From Arthrobacter gandavensis (lineage in GTDB: Bacteria; Actinomycetota; Actinomycetes; Actinomycetales; Micrococcaceae): a stretch of 64,000 nt of DNA. Positions 42,817 through 51,967 of the stretch are shown here, piece after piece. The stretch covers positions 744,001-808,000 of the forward strand of contig NZ_VTFU01000001.1 in assembly GCF_009192735.1 (NCBI RefSeq), read 5' to 3'. A program made the position numbers and the translations under genes. The notes beneath the pieces are model-generated. The model worked only from the letters and a program-made list of their open reading frames with translations, did no database searches and was not told where the DNA came from. Each line of letters starts with the position of its first letter. Within the stretch, counting starts at the first letter, position 1.

Positions 42817-43503
42817 TCAGCGCCCGGCAATTTCGGCTGCGGCGCGCTCCGGAGCGATCTCCCGGACGTCGTCGTCAATCACCAGGCAGCGTCTGGCGGT
42901 GGCCAGAAGCAGCGCGGGATCGTGGGTCACCAGCAGCACCGTGCCGCCGTCGTCGGCATAGGCCTTGATGCGCTGGCCCAGCCGCTCCCGCATGACCGGA
43001 TCCAGGCGCTGCTCCGGTTCATCCAGGATCAATAGCGATGACGGCCGGATCAGGGCCGAGGCCAGCAGGAGCCGGCGCCGCTGCCCGGAGGAGACGGAGG
43101 CGGGCACGGCGTCGGCGCGCTCCGTCAGGGCGAAGAACTCCAGCTCGGCCTCAACGGCGGCATCAGGGTCCGGCACGGAATGCCCGCGGGCCACCAGCTG
43201 GAGGTGCTCGCGCAGGGACAGCGAAGGAAAGAAGGCATCTTCATCGAAGAGAGCGGCGACCTGCCGGCGGAACGGAATGCCGTCTTCGTAAACGGGCAGT
43301 CCGTGCACGAGGACTTCGCCGCCGAGCATGGCCTGTTTGCCGGCGATGGTACGCGCCGCAGTGGACTTGCCGGCGCCGTTGAAGCCCACCATGCCGAGAA
43401 TTTCGCCGGCTTCGGCGTGCCCGGTGATGGGCCCGCACACGGGAGCGCCGCCGTATCCGACGGTCAGATTGGAAATTTCGAGCACAGCCCCCGCAGCAGT
43501 CAT
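42817..43503 (-). CDS. ABC transporter ATP-binding protein
   Basis: 228 aa. Walker A GFNGAGKSTAART, signature VSSGQRRRLLLASAL, Walker B SLLILDEPEQRLD and the H-loop LLVTHDPALL are all present. The signature differs from canonical LSGGQ by its first residues (VSSGQ), as in some exporter ATPases. Functional partner of the DUF6297 membrane protein. Confidence 0.92.
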   Translation of the reverse strand: MTAAGAVLEISNLTVGYGGAPVCGPITGHAEAGEILGMVGFNGAGKSTAARTIAGKQAMLGGEVLVHGLPVYEDGIPFRRQVAALFDEDAFFPSLSLREHLQLVARGHSVPDPDAAVEAELEFFALTERADAVPASVSSGQRRRLLLASALIRPSSLLILDEPEQRLDPVMRERLGQRIKAYADDGGTVLLVTHDPALLLATARRCLVIDDDVREIAPERAAAEIAGR

Positions 43504-43550
43504 GCGTCCAATCTAACGGACGCGCGGCGAAGGGTGGCTAGGCTGGGGAG

Positions 43551-44252
43551 ATGGCAACAGTAATCCTCGTGCGGCACGGCCGCACCACAGCGAATGCGTC
43601 CGGGCTGCTGGCCGGCCGGACTCCCGGCGTCGAACTCGATCAGGTGGGCCGCGACCAGGCGGCCGCGACAGGTGACCGGCTCGCCGCCGTGCCCCTGGTC
43701 GGCGTGGTGTCCAGCCCGCTCGAACGCTGCCGGCAGACCGCGCAGTTCATCCTGGACCGGCAGACCGGAACCCCGCACACGCCGGTCGAGGAGGGCCTGA
43801 CCGAGTGTGACTACGGCTCCTGGCAGGGCCGCACGCTTGAGGAGCTGGCCAAGGAGAAGCTGTGGTCCACCGTGCAGTCCCAGCCCTCCGCCGTCACCTT
43901 CCCCGGCGGCGAGTCCATGGCCGCGATGCAGGCCCGGTCGGTCGCGGCCATCCGGCGCCACGATGCGGCCTTTGAAGCCGAGCACGGGCCGGGAGCCGTG
44001 TGGGTGGCGGTGAGCCACGGTGACATCATCAAGTCCGTCCTGGCCGACGCCCTCGGCATGCACCTGGACATGTTCCAGCGCATCAACGTGGGACCGGCGT
44101 CCGTGTCGATCGTGAATTACGGGCCGGGCCGCCCCACCGTCCTTGCCTCCAACACGGACGGCGGGGACCTGTCCTGGCTGGCGGCCAGCCCGCCCGCGGA
44201 GGACGCGGCGGTGGGTGGTGGCGCCGGTCACGCGGCGCCACCGGCGAGATGA
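43551..44252 (+). CDS. Histidine phosphatase family protein (MSMEG_4193-type)
   Basis: 233 aa. The phosphoglycerate-mutase-like catalytic motif is VILVRHGRTTANASG; the second histidine is in VWVAVSHGDIIKSV, and the acidic helper in LTECDYGSW. Named MSMEG_4193-like because it is followed at once by DUF3090 and SCO1664-like genes, a gene order conserved in actinobacteria near the mycothiol ligase gene. Its partners include a kinase-fold protein, suggesting a phosphate-based modification cycle. Confidence 0.9.
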   Translation: MATVILVRHGRTTANASGLLAGRTPGVELDQVGRDQAAATGDRLAAVPLVGVVSSPLERCRQTAQFILDRQTGTPHTPVEEGLTECDYGSWQGRTLEELAKEKLWSTVQSQPSAVTFPGGESMAAMQARSVAAIRRHDAAFEAEHGPGAVWVAVSHGDIIKSVLADALGMHLDMFQRINVGPASVSIVNYGPGRPTVLASNTDGGDLSWLAASPPAEDAAVGGGAGHAAPPAR

Positions 44253-44267
44253 GCCTAAAGTAGTCCT

Positions 44268-44822
44268 ATGCCTACTACTGTTCACGAATTCGACTGGCCG
44301 GACCGCGTTATTGTCGGCACCGTCGGCGTCCCGGGCCAGCGCACGTTCTACCTGCAGGTGCGCTCCGGGAAGCAGACGGTCAGCATCGCCCTGGAGAAGC
44401 AGCAGTCGGCTCAGCTGGCAGAGAAGATCGACGAGATCCTTGACCAGCTCATGACTGTTGACGGCAATCCCTTCCACGTTCCGGCGAACACTCCTCTGGA
44501 GCTGGTGGACAATGACGGGCTCGACGCCGTGGAGGAACAGTTCCGCGCCGGCGTGATGAGCCTGGGCTGGGATCCGACGACGGCGCAGATTGTCATTGAG
44601 GCCTACCCCCTTGAGGAGGTGGATCCCGACGACGACGGATTCCTCGAGGACGACGAAGACGCCGACCCGGCCGAGGTGCTGCGGGTGCGGATTCCAGTGG
44701 GCAGTGCCCGGGCCTTCGCCAAGCGCACCCGGGAGGTGGTGGGCGCCGGCCGTCCGATCTGCGTGATCTGCGGTCAGCCGATCGACGCCGACGGGCACAC
44801 CTGCATCCTGCCCGAAAACTGA
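44268..44822 (+). CDS. DUF3090 protein
   Basis: 184 aa of the actinobacterial DUF3090 family. Beta-rich N-terminus (FYLQVRSGKQTVSIALEKQQSAQL), an acidic middle (DPDDDGFLEDDEDADP) and a C-terminal zinc-binding sequence CVICGQPIDADGHTCILPEN with C-x2-C and H-x-C ligands. The next gene overlaps its stop as TGATG. Function unknown; always encoded with the adjoining phosphatase and kinase-like protein. Confidence 0.92.
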   Translation: MPTTVHEFDWPDRVIVGTVGVPGQRTFYLQVRSGKQTVSIALEKQQSAQLAEKIDEILDQLMTVDGNPFHVPANTPLELVDNDGLDAVEEQFRAGVMSLGWDPTTAQIVIEAYPLEEVDPDDDGFLEDDEDADPAEVLRVRIPVGSARAFAKRTREVVGAGRPICVICGQPIDADGHTCILPEN

Positions 44823-45586
44823 TGCCGGCACCGGACCTCACGGCCGAGCTGACGCTCACCGGCCGCATCACGACGGCGTCCAACGCCACTTTCCTGGGCA
44901 GCATTGGCGGTGCCGCCGTGGTGTACAAACCGATCGCCGGCGAGAAGCCGCTGTGGGATTTCCCCGACGGCTGCCTGGCCCACAGGGAGGTCGCCGCCCA
45001 CCTGGTGTCTGAGGCCCTGGGCTGGAACATCGTGCCGCGCACCTGGCTCCGGGACGGCCCCTTTGGTGAGGGCATGGTGCAGCTGTGGCAGGAGACGGAC
45101 CCGGAGCAGAATGCGGTGGATCTGGTCCCGGCGGATGAGGTCCCGGAGGCTGGCTGGAAGCAGGTCCTTGAGGGCGAGGACGAAGCCGGCCGGATCGTCG
45201 CCCTCATTCACGAAGACACTCCGGCGCTGCGCCGGATGGCGGTGTTCGACGTCCTGGTCAACAATGCTGACCGCAAGGGCGATCACGTCCTCGCCATGGG
45301 CGACGGGCACCGGTACGGGGTGGACCACGGGCTGACATTCCATCAGGACCACAAGCTGCGGACGGTGCTGTGGGGCTGGATCGGCGAGCCTTTGAGAGCC
45401 GAGGAACTTGAGGGTATCGGCCGGGTTCTCTCGGGGCTGGACGGTGAGCTGGGCTCACAGCTTTCGGAGCTGCTTACCGCGGAGGAGATTGCCGCGCTTG
45501 CTGCACGCTGCGCCCGGCTGCGCTCCTCGGGGGTCTTTCCGGCTCCGAGCGGGAACATGCCGGCGGTCCCCTGGCCGCTGTTCTAG
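44822..45586 (+). CDS. SCO1664-family protein (PI3/4-kinase-like fold)
   Basis: 254 aa. Kinase-like landmarks: VVYKPIAGEKPLWDFPDGCLAHREVAAHL (nucleotide-binding lysine and helix), VFDVLVNNADRKGDHVL (catalytic loop N-x-D-R) and YGVDHGLTFH (metal-binding DHG). Similar domains are found in HipA- and PI3/4-kinase-like families. Translationally coupled to the DUF3090 gene. Probably phosphorylates a protein or small molecule, with the phosphatase reversing it; target unknown. Confidence 0.88.
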   Translation: MPAPDLTAELTLTGRITTASNATFLGSIGGAAVVYKPIAGEKPLWDFPDGCLAHREVAAHLVSEALGWNIVPRTWLRDGPFGEGMVQLWQETDPEQNAVDLVPADEVPEAGWKQVLEGEDEAGRIVALIHEDTPALRRMAVFDVLVNNADRKGDHVLAMGDGHRYGVDHGLTFHQDHKLRTVLWGWIGEPLRAEELEGIGRVLSGLDGELGSQLSELLTAEEIAALAARCARLRSSGVFPAPSGNMPAVPWPLF

Positions 45587-45851
45587 GAGCCTGACACCTC
45601 AGCTTTAGTGCGTTTACGGATGCCTAACATCCGGCGTCGTCTCGGCTTGCCGAACACGGCATAGACCCCGCACCCGCCGCCATCGTCGCAAGTGCGACTA
45701 CCTGCTGGGATGTGAACTGTGTGGGGCCACGGAGACGGCACGGTGGATTTGGGCGCGCTCTACGATTGTGCGGTCCCGTCGGTGCGTTCCGTCGCATAGG
45801 CAGCGTGCTCCGAGAACGCCTTCCATACGCCTGCCGGAGGATCCAACGGCT

Positions 45852-46574
45852 CTAACCTTTTTCGCGTTGAAGCCCGTCTGTGAGGACTTGTAGCTGTGCG
45901 CGCACTTCGGCAAGCTCCCGCCGGACGGATTCGTCAATTGCTTCGACTTCGGCTGCTGTTTCCGCTGCGACACTTTCGACGAGCCACGATGCCAGGGACG
46001 CGGTAACGACGCCGAGCACAGCAATGCCTCCGATCATCAAGGCTGCGGCGATGAGGCGGCCCGTATCCGTGACGGGGTAGTGGTCCCCGTATCCGACCGT
46101 CGTGATCGTGGTCATGGCCCACCACAACGCGTCTCCCAACGTCGTTATGTTCGCTGCCGGATCAGCGCGTTCGATATCAAGAACTGCCAGCGCTGCGGCG
46201 TAGGAAAGGACAGCTGCCGATGTTAGAACGTACATGAGGATCCGGCCACGGAGTGCATTCCCGCCTGCACGGTTGAGTGCACGCAACAAGGTAATAAGCC
46301 GAAGCAGCCGCAAAGGTCGCAGCGTTGGAAGTACAACAATCAGGAGCTCGTGGAGATTACGAACGAACCATGCCCCTCGCTGAGGAGCAAGCCGTAGGTT
46401 CACCACATAATCGATGACGAATGCAGCCCAAATCGTCCAGGTGAGGACCTCTAGTATCTGGGCCAATGCCCGTTCGGGCTGAGGTATTACCTGCACAGAA
46501 TAGATCACGAGGAAGAGAATGGCGGCCGCTGCCAATGGTAATTCAGTGCGTCTCCGCCATGATTCTAGGGTCAT
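45852..46574 (-). CDS. Voltage-gated-type potassium channel
   Basis: 240 aa with six membrane helices. The S4-like segment RPLRLLRLITLLRALNRA carries four spaced arginines, the pore helix is ALWWAMTTITTVGYGDHYPVTDTG with the TVGYGD potassium selectivity filter, and a C-terminal coiled coil (VRRELAEVRAQLQVLTDGL) may set tetramerisation. Homologues open on depolarisation. The 265 bp downstream of it hold no supported gene. Confidence 0.92.
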   Translation of the reverse strand: MTLESWRRRTELPLAAAAILFLVIYSVQVIPQPERALAQILEVLTWTIWAAFVIDYVVNLRLAPQRGAWFVRNLHELLIVVLPTLRPLRLLRLITLLRALNRAGGNALRGRILMYVLTSAAVLSYAAALAVLDIERADPAANITTLGDALWWAMTTITTVGYGDHYPVTDTGRLIAAALMIGGIAVLGVVTASLASWLVESVAAETAAEVEAIDESVRRELAEVRAQLQVLTDGLQREKG

Positions 46575-46702
46575 GAAAACATCCTACGGGTGGAGCTGTC
46601 ACACCATCGGAACGGGCATATACCTGCGTATTGAATTTGGTCCGACAAGTACGAAAACTCAAAATAGCCGATTGGCTCGGAGCGCACCGTTACGATACAT
46701 CA

Positions 46703-47515
46703 ATGACCGAGACTCAAGAGATTGATAACGCAGGATTGAGCTTTACTCAGGTGCTGGACGCAGCAGCGAAGATGCCCGGTGTGAGGATCAGCAGGACCGC
46801 CTACCTGCGAACAGCACTCAAACGCCACTGCACAGAGGAACAGATCAACAGGGCTATCGCCGATAGTCCAGCGGCAGCAGGTATTCCGCTCAAGGTCATC
46901 ACCGAGATCGCCAACACCTCTATCGCCTATGAAACGAGTAAAGTCACTGGCCTCTCAACCCTCTCAGGGATTCCTGGTGGCTTGGCTATGATCGGCACTG
47001 TGCCGGCCGATCTGGCGCAGTATTTGGGACATATGCTTCGGATTGCTCAGAAACTCGCCTATATCTACAGTTGGCCTGACCTCTTCGACGATGCTGGCGA
47101 AGAAATAGATGAAGCAACCCAGAGCATGCTGATCTTGTTTGTGGGCGTGATGTTCGGCGTGCAAATGGCCCAAGGTGGGGTCGCAAAAGTCGCGGGCATG
47201 GTCGCCGCCAACGTGGCTAAGAAACTACCGCAGCGGGCACTCACCAAGGGGGTCGTCTATCCGATCGTAAAAAAGGTAGCCGGCCATCTCGGTGTGAGGA
47301 TGACCAAAAACGTCTTTGCCAGTGGAGTCGCGAAAGCCATCCCGATTGTCGGCGCTGTCCTCTCCGGCGGTCTCACCCTGAGTACATTCCTCCCCATGTC
47401 TAAGAGGCTGCAAAAGCACCTAGCCAGTCTGGAGTTGACCAAGCCAGGGCACCGAGGTGAAGACAACGAGCCCATTAATGTGGAAGTCATTCAGCTGGGC
47501 GGTGCCGGTAACTAA
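46703..47515 (+). CDS. EcsC-family-like protein
   Basis: 270 aa from ATG 46703; an in-frame opening at 46631 lacks a good ribosome site. Central region (GLSTLSGIPGGLAMIGTVPADLAQYLGHMLRIAQKLAYIYSWPDLFDDAGEEID, then ILFVGVMFGVQMAQGGVAKVAGM) matches EcsC-like proteins, with the hydrophobic IPIVGAVLSGGLTLSTFLPM helix near the C-terminus. GC is lower than the neighbours, so it may be acquired. Function of the family is poorly known; membrane peripheral. Confidence 0.68.
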   Translation: MTETQEIDNAGLSFTQVLDAAAKMPGVRISRTAYLRTALKRHCTEEQINRAIADSPAAAGIPLKVITEIANTSIAYETSKVTGLSTLSGIPGGLAMIGTVPADLAQYLGHMLRIAQKLAYIYSWPDLFDDAGEEIDEATQSMLILFVGVMFGVQMAQGGVAKVAGMVAANVAKKLPQRALTKGVVYPIVKKVAGHLGVRMTKNVFASGVAKAIPIVGAVLSGGLTLSTFLPMSKRLQKHLASLELTKPGHRGEDNEPINVEVIQLGGAGN

Positions 47516-47601
47516 AAGACAGACCTAAGCCGTCAGACCCCAGTCCTGGCGGCATTCTATGGGCCAAGCCGCGGTCCAGCCAAAGGAACGGAGTTAAGCA
47601 C

Positions 47602-48162
47602 TTGATTCGGTATCCTCTGGGGCACGGGCCTGATCTTTGGTGCCCGGACCCCGAAGTGGAGACTCACCGTTTCGTACTCGGTCGTGTTGCGGAGGCATCC
47701 GCCCAAGCGCCGCCCTTCATCTCCATCTGCATGAATCCCTCGTTCGCAGACCAGACACAGTCAGACAAAACTGTAAACCGCCTTGTAAAGGCCAGCACGG
47801 ACAACAAATACCACGGGTGGCTGGTACTGAACCTCTATCCGGAGCGGGCGACTAATGCTTCGACCCTCTCTCCCTATGATCCAAACCTCTCCAAAGCAAA
47901 CTGCGACGTGATCGAACGCCAGCTCCGGAAATTCGCTGCACGAGAGATTCTCGGTGCATGGGGCGATCTGAAGCACCCGACGCTACAGCGGGCGAAGGTG
48001 GACGTCCTCGACACGCTCGACCGACTCGGGGTCAACCTGTTCACGTTCGACAGGCTCACATCCGGCGGAAACCCGCGTCACCCGACGCCGCGCGGCCCGG
48101 CACTTCAAATGATAGGTGCCAAGCGCTATCTCGCCAGGTTCGGCGACCGGCTGGTGGAATAG
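47602..48162 (+). CDS. DUF1643 protein
   Basis: 186 aa. Family markers are ISICMNPSFADQTQSDKTVNRLV, WLVLNLYPERATNASTLSPYDP and EILGAWGDL, the conserved MNPS...NL...RAT...WG order of DUF1643. TTG start with GGAACGGAG ribosome site. Often seen on mobile elements and phages; enzymatic role unknown. With the preceding gene it forms a small lower-GC patch. Confidence 0.82.
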   Translation: MIRYPLGHGPDLWCPDPEVETHRFVLGRVAEASAQAPPFISICMNPSFADQTQSDKTVNRLVKASTDNKYHGWLVLNLYPERATNASTLSPYDPNLSKANCDVIERQLRKFAAREILGAWGDLKHPTLQRAKVDVLDTLDRLGVNLFTFDRLTSGGNPRHPTPRGPALQMIGAKRYLARFGDRLVE

Positions 48163-48274
48163 GGGCCTAGACTGCGTCCGTAAGAGTTTCAGGAGCCGGA
48201 GACCGGCATGCCGGGTTCATGAGGGGTCCATAACTGCCAGCTTCACAGCATAGGAGCCCACGCAGATCCCCGGC

Positions 48275-49993
48275 TTAGAGCAGCTGCCGCGCGTTGGCCT
48301 TCGCCAGGTCGATGAGCTCGCGGCCGTTGCCGGCAATCACCGTGCGCAGCGCATAGACCGCAAAGCCGGTGGCCTGCTTCGCGTCGATCTTCGGCGGAAT
48401 GGAGAGTTCCTGCCGCTCCACCGCGACGGCGACAAGCGCCGGACCGTCGTACTCGAACGCCCGGCGCAGCGCGCCCTCGAGATCCTCCGGACGCGTGACG
48501 CTCTCACCGTGCATCCCCACTGCCTGCGCCACCTTGCCGAAGTCCGGGTTCTGCAGCCCGGTGCCGAAATTCACGATGCCCGCCGCCTTCATCTCCACCT
48601 CGACGAAGCTGAGCGCAGCGTTGTCGAACACCACAATCTTGATCGGCAGGTTGTGCTGCACCGCCGTCAGCAGCTCGCCGAGCATCATCGCCAAGCCGCC
48701 GTCGCCGGCGAGGATCACCACCTGCCGATTCCGATTCACCGCCTGGACGCCAAGGCCCAGCGGGGTGGCCGCAGCCATGGTGCCGTGCCAGAAGGAGCCG
48801 ATCAACCGCCGTCGTGCACCGATGTGCAGGTGCCGGGAAGCCCAGATGACCGGGGTGCCGACGTCGGGCAGGAAGACTGCGTCGTCGGCGGCGAGCTCGT
48901 CGATCAGGTGGGCCAGATGCTGCGGGTGAATGGCGCCCGAGCCCTGCTTTTCCAGGTCGTCGAGCTGCTTCCGGGTGCGGCGGTAGTGGTCCAGCGACTT
49001 CTCGAGGTGGGTGCGGTTGGACTTGCGGTCCAGCAGCGGCAGCAGCGCCTCCGCCGTCTCGCGCACCCCGCCCACCATGCCCTGGGTGAGCGGAGTGCGG
49101 CGGCCCAGCTGCTCGCCGCGGATGTCCACCTGCAGGATCTTCGCGTTCTTCGGGAAGAACTGCTGGTACGGGAAATCGGTGCCGAGCATGAGCAGCGTGT
49201 CACAGTCCTCCATCGCCCGGTATCCGGACGCGAAGCCCAGGAGCCCGGTCATGCCGACGTCGAACGGGTTGTCGTGTTCGATGAATTCCTTGCCGCGGAG
49301 GGCGTGCACAATCGGCGCGCCGAGCGCGTCAGCGAGGGCGAGGACCTCGTCACGTGCGCCCTCCACGCCGGCACCTGCGAGGATCGTGACCTTTTCACAG
49401 GAGTTCAGCGTGGCGGCGGCTTCCTGCAGCTCCGCCAGGGAGGGCACGGTGACGGGGTCGGTGCGGCGGACGGTGAAGACACGATCGTCCACGGCGTCTT
49501 CCAGCGCGGTGTCGCCGGCCATGACGAGCACCGCGACGCCGCGCTTTTCGATGGCAGTCCGCATGGCGATCTCCAGCAGCCGCGGCATCTGCTCAGGGCT
49601 CAGAACCATTTCGCAGAAGACCGAGCAGTCACGGAACAGTTCCGTGGGGCGGGTCTCCTGGAAGTACTGGCTGCCGATTTCGTCACTCGGGATGTGCGAG
49701 GCGATTGCGAGCACGGGAACGCGGCTGCGGTGCGCGTCGTAGAGCCCGTTGATGAGGTGCATGTTGCCGGGGCCGCAGCTGCCTGCGCACACCGCGAGGT
49801 CGCCTGTCAGCGCCGCCTCGCCGGCGGCGGCGAATGCGGCCTCCTCCTCGTGCCGGGTCAGCATCCACTCGATGCCCTTCTCCCGGCGGATGGCCTCGGT
49901 CACGGCGTTCAGGGAGTCGCCGGGAACTCCCCAAATCCGCTGGATCCCGTTGGCGGCGAGGTTGTGGACGACGGTTTCGGCGATCGTGGGCAT
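48275..49993 (-). CDS. poxB: Pyruvate:quinone oxidoreductase (pyruvate dehydrogenase, PoxB)
   Basis: 572 aa from ATG 49993 (AGAGGAT ribosome site); the frame stays open 390 bp further upstream without coding character. ThDP enzyme: the catalytic glutamate is in RHEEEAAFAAAGEAALTGDLAVCAGSCGPGN, the ThDP-binding motif is GDGGLAMMLGELLTAVQHNLPIKIVVFDNAALS, and an FAD domain lies between. It converts pyruvate to acetate and CO2, passing electrons to membrane quinones; the C-terminal membrane-binding helix follows. Important for overflow metabolism and stationary phase. Confidence 0.92.
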   Translation of the reverse strand: MPTIAETVVHNLAANGIQRIWGVPGDSLNAVTEAIRREKGIEWMLTRHEEEAAFAAAGEAALTGDLAVCAGSCGPGNMHLINGLYDAHRSRVPVLAIASHIPSDEIGSQYFQETRPTELFRDCSVFCEMVLSPEQMPRLLEIAMRTAIEKRGVAVLVMAGDTALEDAVDDRVFTVRRTDPVTVPSLAELQEAAATLNSCEKVTILAGAGVEGARDEVLALADALGAPIVHALRGKEFIEHDNPFDVGMTGLLGFASGYRAMEDCDTLLMLGTDFPYQQFFPKNAKILQVDIRGEQLGRRTPLTQGMVGGVRETAEALLPLLDRKSNRTHLEKSLDHYRRTRKQLDDLEKQGSGAIHPQHLAHLIDELAADDAVFLPDVGTPVIWASRHLHIGARRRLIGSFWHGTMAAATPLGLGVQAVNRNRQVVILAGDGGLAMMLGELLTAVQHNLPIKIVVFDNAALSFVEVEMKAAGIVNFGTGLQNPDFGKVAQAVGMHGESVTRPEDLEGALRRAFEYDGPALVAVAVERQELSIPPKIDAKQATGFAVYALRTVIAGNGRELIDLAKANARQLL

Positions 49994-50179
49994 GCTAATC
50001 CTCTGTTTGGTGCGTTCAGACGGCCCCTTCAGTCTATGCACCGGGGATCGGGCGGGGCCAGAGGTGGGATGGGTGCATGTTCCTCTGGTGATCGACAGGG
50101 ATGCTGGCCCTGCCGCCTTCTGTCGCGGTCCCGTAGTGGCGAATTTCCTCGTAATGTAGCTCTGGACGGAGGAGATTGA

Positions 50180-50527
50180 ATGACTGGCGAGGAATTGCAG
50201 CAGATTGCCCGGGACACGGCGGCGTCGCTTGACGACGTGAGCAACGGGCGTCCGTTCACGCCGCACCTGGACGTGTGGAAAGTGCGCGGCAAAGTCTTCC
50301 TCATCGTCACCGAAGACCCCGACCTGCAGATCATCACTGTGAAGGTCGACCCGCTCTACGGGGAAGCGCTCCGCCGCGACCACGAGACGATCACCTCAGG
50401 GCACTACCTCGATAAACGGCACTGGATCTCCATTGGGCCCGGCAACGCGATCACGACAGAGCTGATCGAGGACCTCGTCTATACGTCCTACGACCTCGCC
50501 GGCGGCCGCACCCCGGAGCACTCGTGA
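50180..50527 (+). CDS. MmcQ/YjbR family DNA-binding-like protein
   Basis: 115 aa. CyaY-like fold family with FLIVTEDPDLQIITVKVDPLYGEALRRDHE, GHYLDKRHWISIGP and a C-terminal helix pair (ELIEDLVYTSYDLA). ATG has a GGAGGAGA ribosome site. Its stop overlaps the RarA start as GTGA, suggesting co-expression with DNA repair. DNA binding in the family is reported but unproven here. Confidence 0.88.
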   Translation: MTGEELQQIARDTAASLDDVSNGRPFTPHLDVWKVRGKVFLIVTEDPDLQIITVKVDPLYGEALRRDHETITSGHYLDKRHWISIGPGNAITTELIEDLVYTSYDLAGGRTPEHS

Positions 50528-51867
50528 ACGACACACCATCCCTGTTCGAGGCCGACGACGCCTCCCGGCCTTTGGCCGACCGGCTCCGGCCCCGCACGCT
50601 GCAGGACGTCGTCGGGCAGGACCATCTGCTCGCATCTGATGCTCCAATCGGCCGGATGGTGGATGCGCACCGGCTCGTCTCGATGGTGTTGTGGGGCCCG
50701 CCGGGGTGCGGAAAGACCACGATCGCCAGGCTTCTCGCCGAGCAGACCGATCTGGCATTCGAGCCGCTCTCCGCAACCTTCTCGGGGGTCGCTGACCTCC
50801 GGAAGGTATTCTCCGCGGCACAGCGCCGACGGGAGGTAGGCCAGGGCACGATGCTGTTCGTCGATGAGATCCACCGGTTCAACCGCGCCCAGCAGGACTC
50901 ATTCCTGCCTTACGTCGAGGACGGAACCGTCGTCCTCGTCGGCGCGACGACAGAGAACCCGAGCTTTGAGCTCAACGGGGCGCTCCTGTCCCGAGCCCAG
51001 ATCTTTGTGCTGAAACGCCTCGACGACGGCGCGCTTGAAACCCTCATTGCCCGCGCCGAGGACCTCCTCGGCGCACCGCTGCCACTGACGGATGAGGCCC
51101 GGCAGGCGCTGATTGCGCTGGCGGACGGCGACGGCCGGTATCTGCTGAACATGATCGAGCAGGTGCATGCCCTTGCGGCCCCCGTGGACACGGCGGCGCT
51201 TGCTGCGGCCGTGCAGAAACGGGCACCGTTGTATGACAAAGGCCAGGAAGGCCATTACAACCTGATCTCCGCCCTGCACAAAGCCATGCGGGGCTCGGAC
51301 CCGGACGCGGCACTGTACTGGTTGGCGCGGATGCTCGACGGCGGTGAGGACCCCCTGTTCATCGCACGCCGCATTACCCGGTTCGCAAACGAGGATGTCG
51401 GCATGGCCGACCCGCAGGCTGTGCAGCAGGCCCTCGCAGCCTGGGACGTGTACGAACGCCTCGGCTCGCCCGAAGGTGAACTCGCCATCGCGCAAGCCGT
51501 CGTCTACCTCGCCACCGCACCGAAGTCCATCGGCGTGTACCGCGGATTCACCAGGGCGCGTGCTGCAGCGAAACGAACCGGTTCATTGATGCCGCCGGCA
51601 CACATCCTGAACGCCCCGACCCGGCTGATGAAGGATCTCGGCTACGGCGATGGCTACCAATACGATCCCGACACCGAGACAGGATTCTCCGGCGCCAACT
51701 ATTTCCCCGACGGCATGCCGCGGGAAACCTTCTACCAACCCGGCCCGCGTGGGTACGAGCGGGCCATTGCCGAACGGCTGGCCCACTGGGCGCAGCTCCG
51801 AGCAACGGCACCCGGATCATCTGGACGAAATCCACCCGACACCTCGGGCAAAGGACCAGACGCCTGA
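50524..51867 (+). CDS. rarA: Replication-associated recombination protein A (RarA/MgsA)
   Basis: 447-aa AAA+ ATPase. Walker A WGPPGCGKTTIARLLA, Walker B MLFVDEIHRFNRAQQDSFLP, sensor 1 VGATTENPSFELNGALLSRAQ, and the C-terminal tetramerisation region with YWLARMLDGGEDPLFIARRITRFANEDVGMADP and YFPDGM-x-R-ETFYQP. Acts at stalled replication forks, linked to SSB. GTG start overlaps the YjbR stop by 4 bp. Confidence 0.95.
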   Translation: MNDTPSLFEADDASRPLADRLRPRTLQDVVGQDHLLASDAPIGRMVDAHRLVSMVLWGPPGCGKTTIARLLAEQTDLAFEPLSATFSGVADLRKVFSAAQRRREVGQGTMLFVDEIHRFNRAQQDSFLPYVEDGTVVLVGATTENPSFELNGALLSRAQIFVLKRLDDGALETLIARAEDLLGAPLPLTDEARQALIALADGDGRYLLNMIEQVHALAAPVDTAALAAAVQKRAPLYDKGQEGHYNLISALHKAMRGSDPDAALYWLARMLDGGEDPLFIARRITRFANEDVGMADPQAVQQALAAWDVYERLGSPEGELAIAQAVVYLATAPKSIGVYRGFTRARAAAKRTGSLMPPAHILNAPTRLMKDLGYGDGYQYDPDTETGFSGANYFPDGMPRETFYQPGPRGYERAIAERLAHWAQLRATAPGSSGRNPPDTSGKGPDA

Positions 51868-51967
51868 CTGTCGATCCAATTCCGCCCTGCCAGTCCGCCT
51901 AACGGGAATTTCTTTCTCCCGGCTATTGCTTGCACCCACACAGCGAAAACCACCGAAGGGATGCACC

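Noticed and set aside
45587-45851. Possible insertion-sequence or gene remnant downstream of the potassium channel
   Set aside because: I saw no inverted repeats, transposase motif or coherent frame; recorded as empty.
48163-48274. tRNA-like GGTTC box near a CCGG-rich hairpin
   Set aside because: The rest of a tRNA cloverleaf (acceptor and anticodon arms) cannot be drawn.
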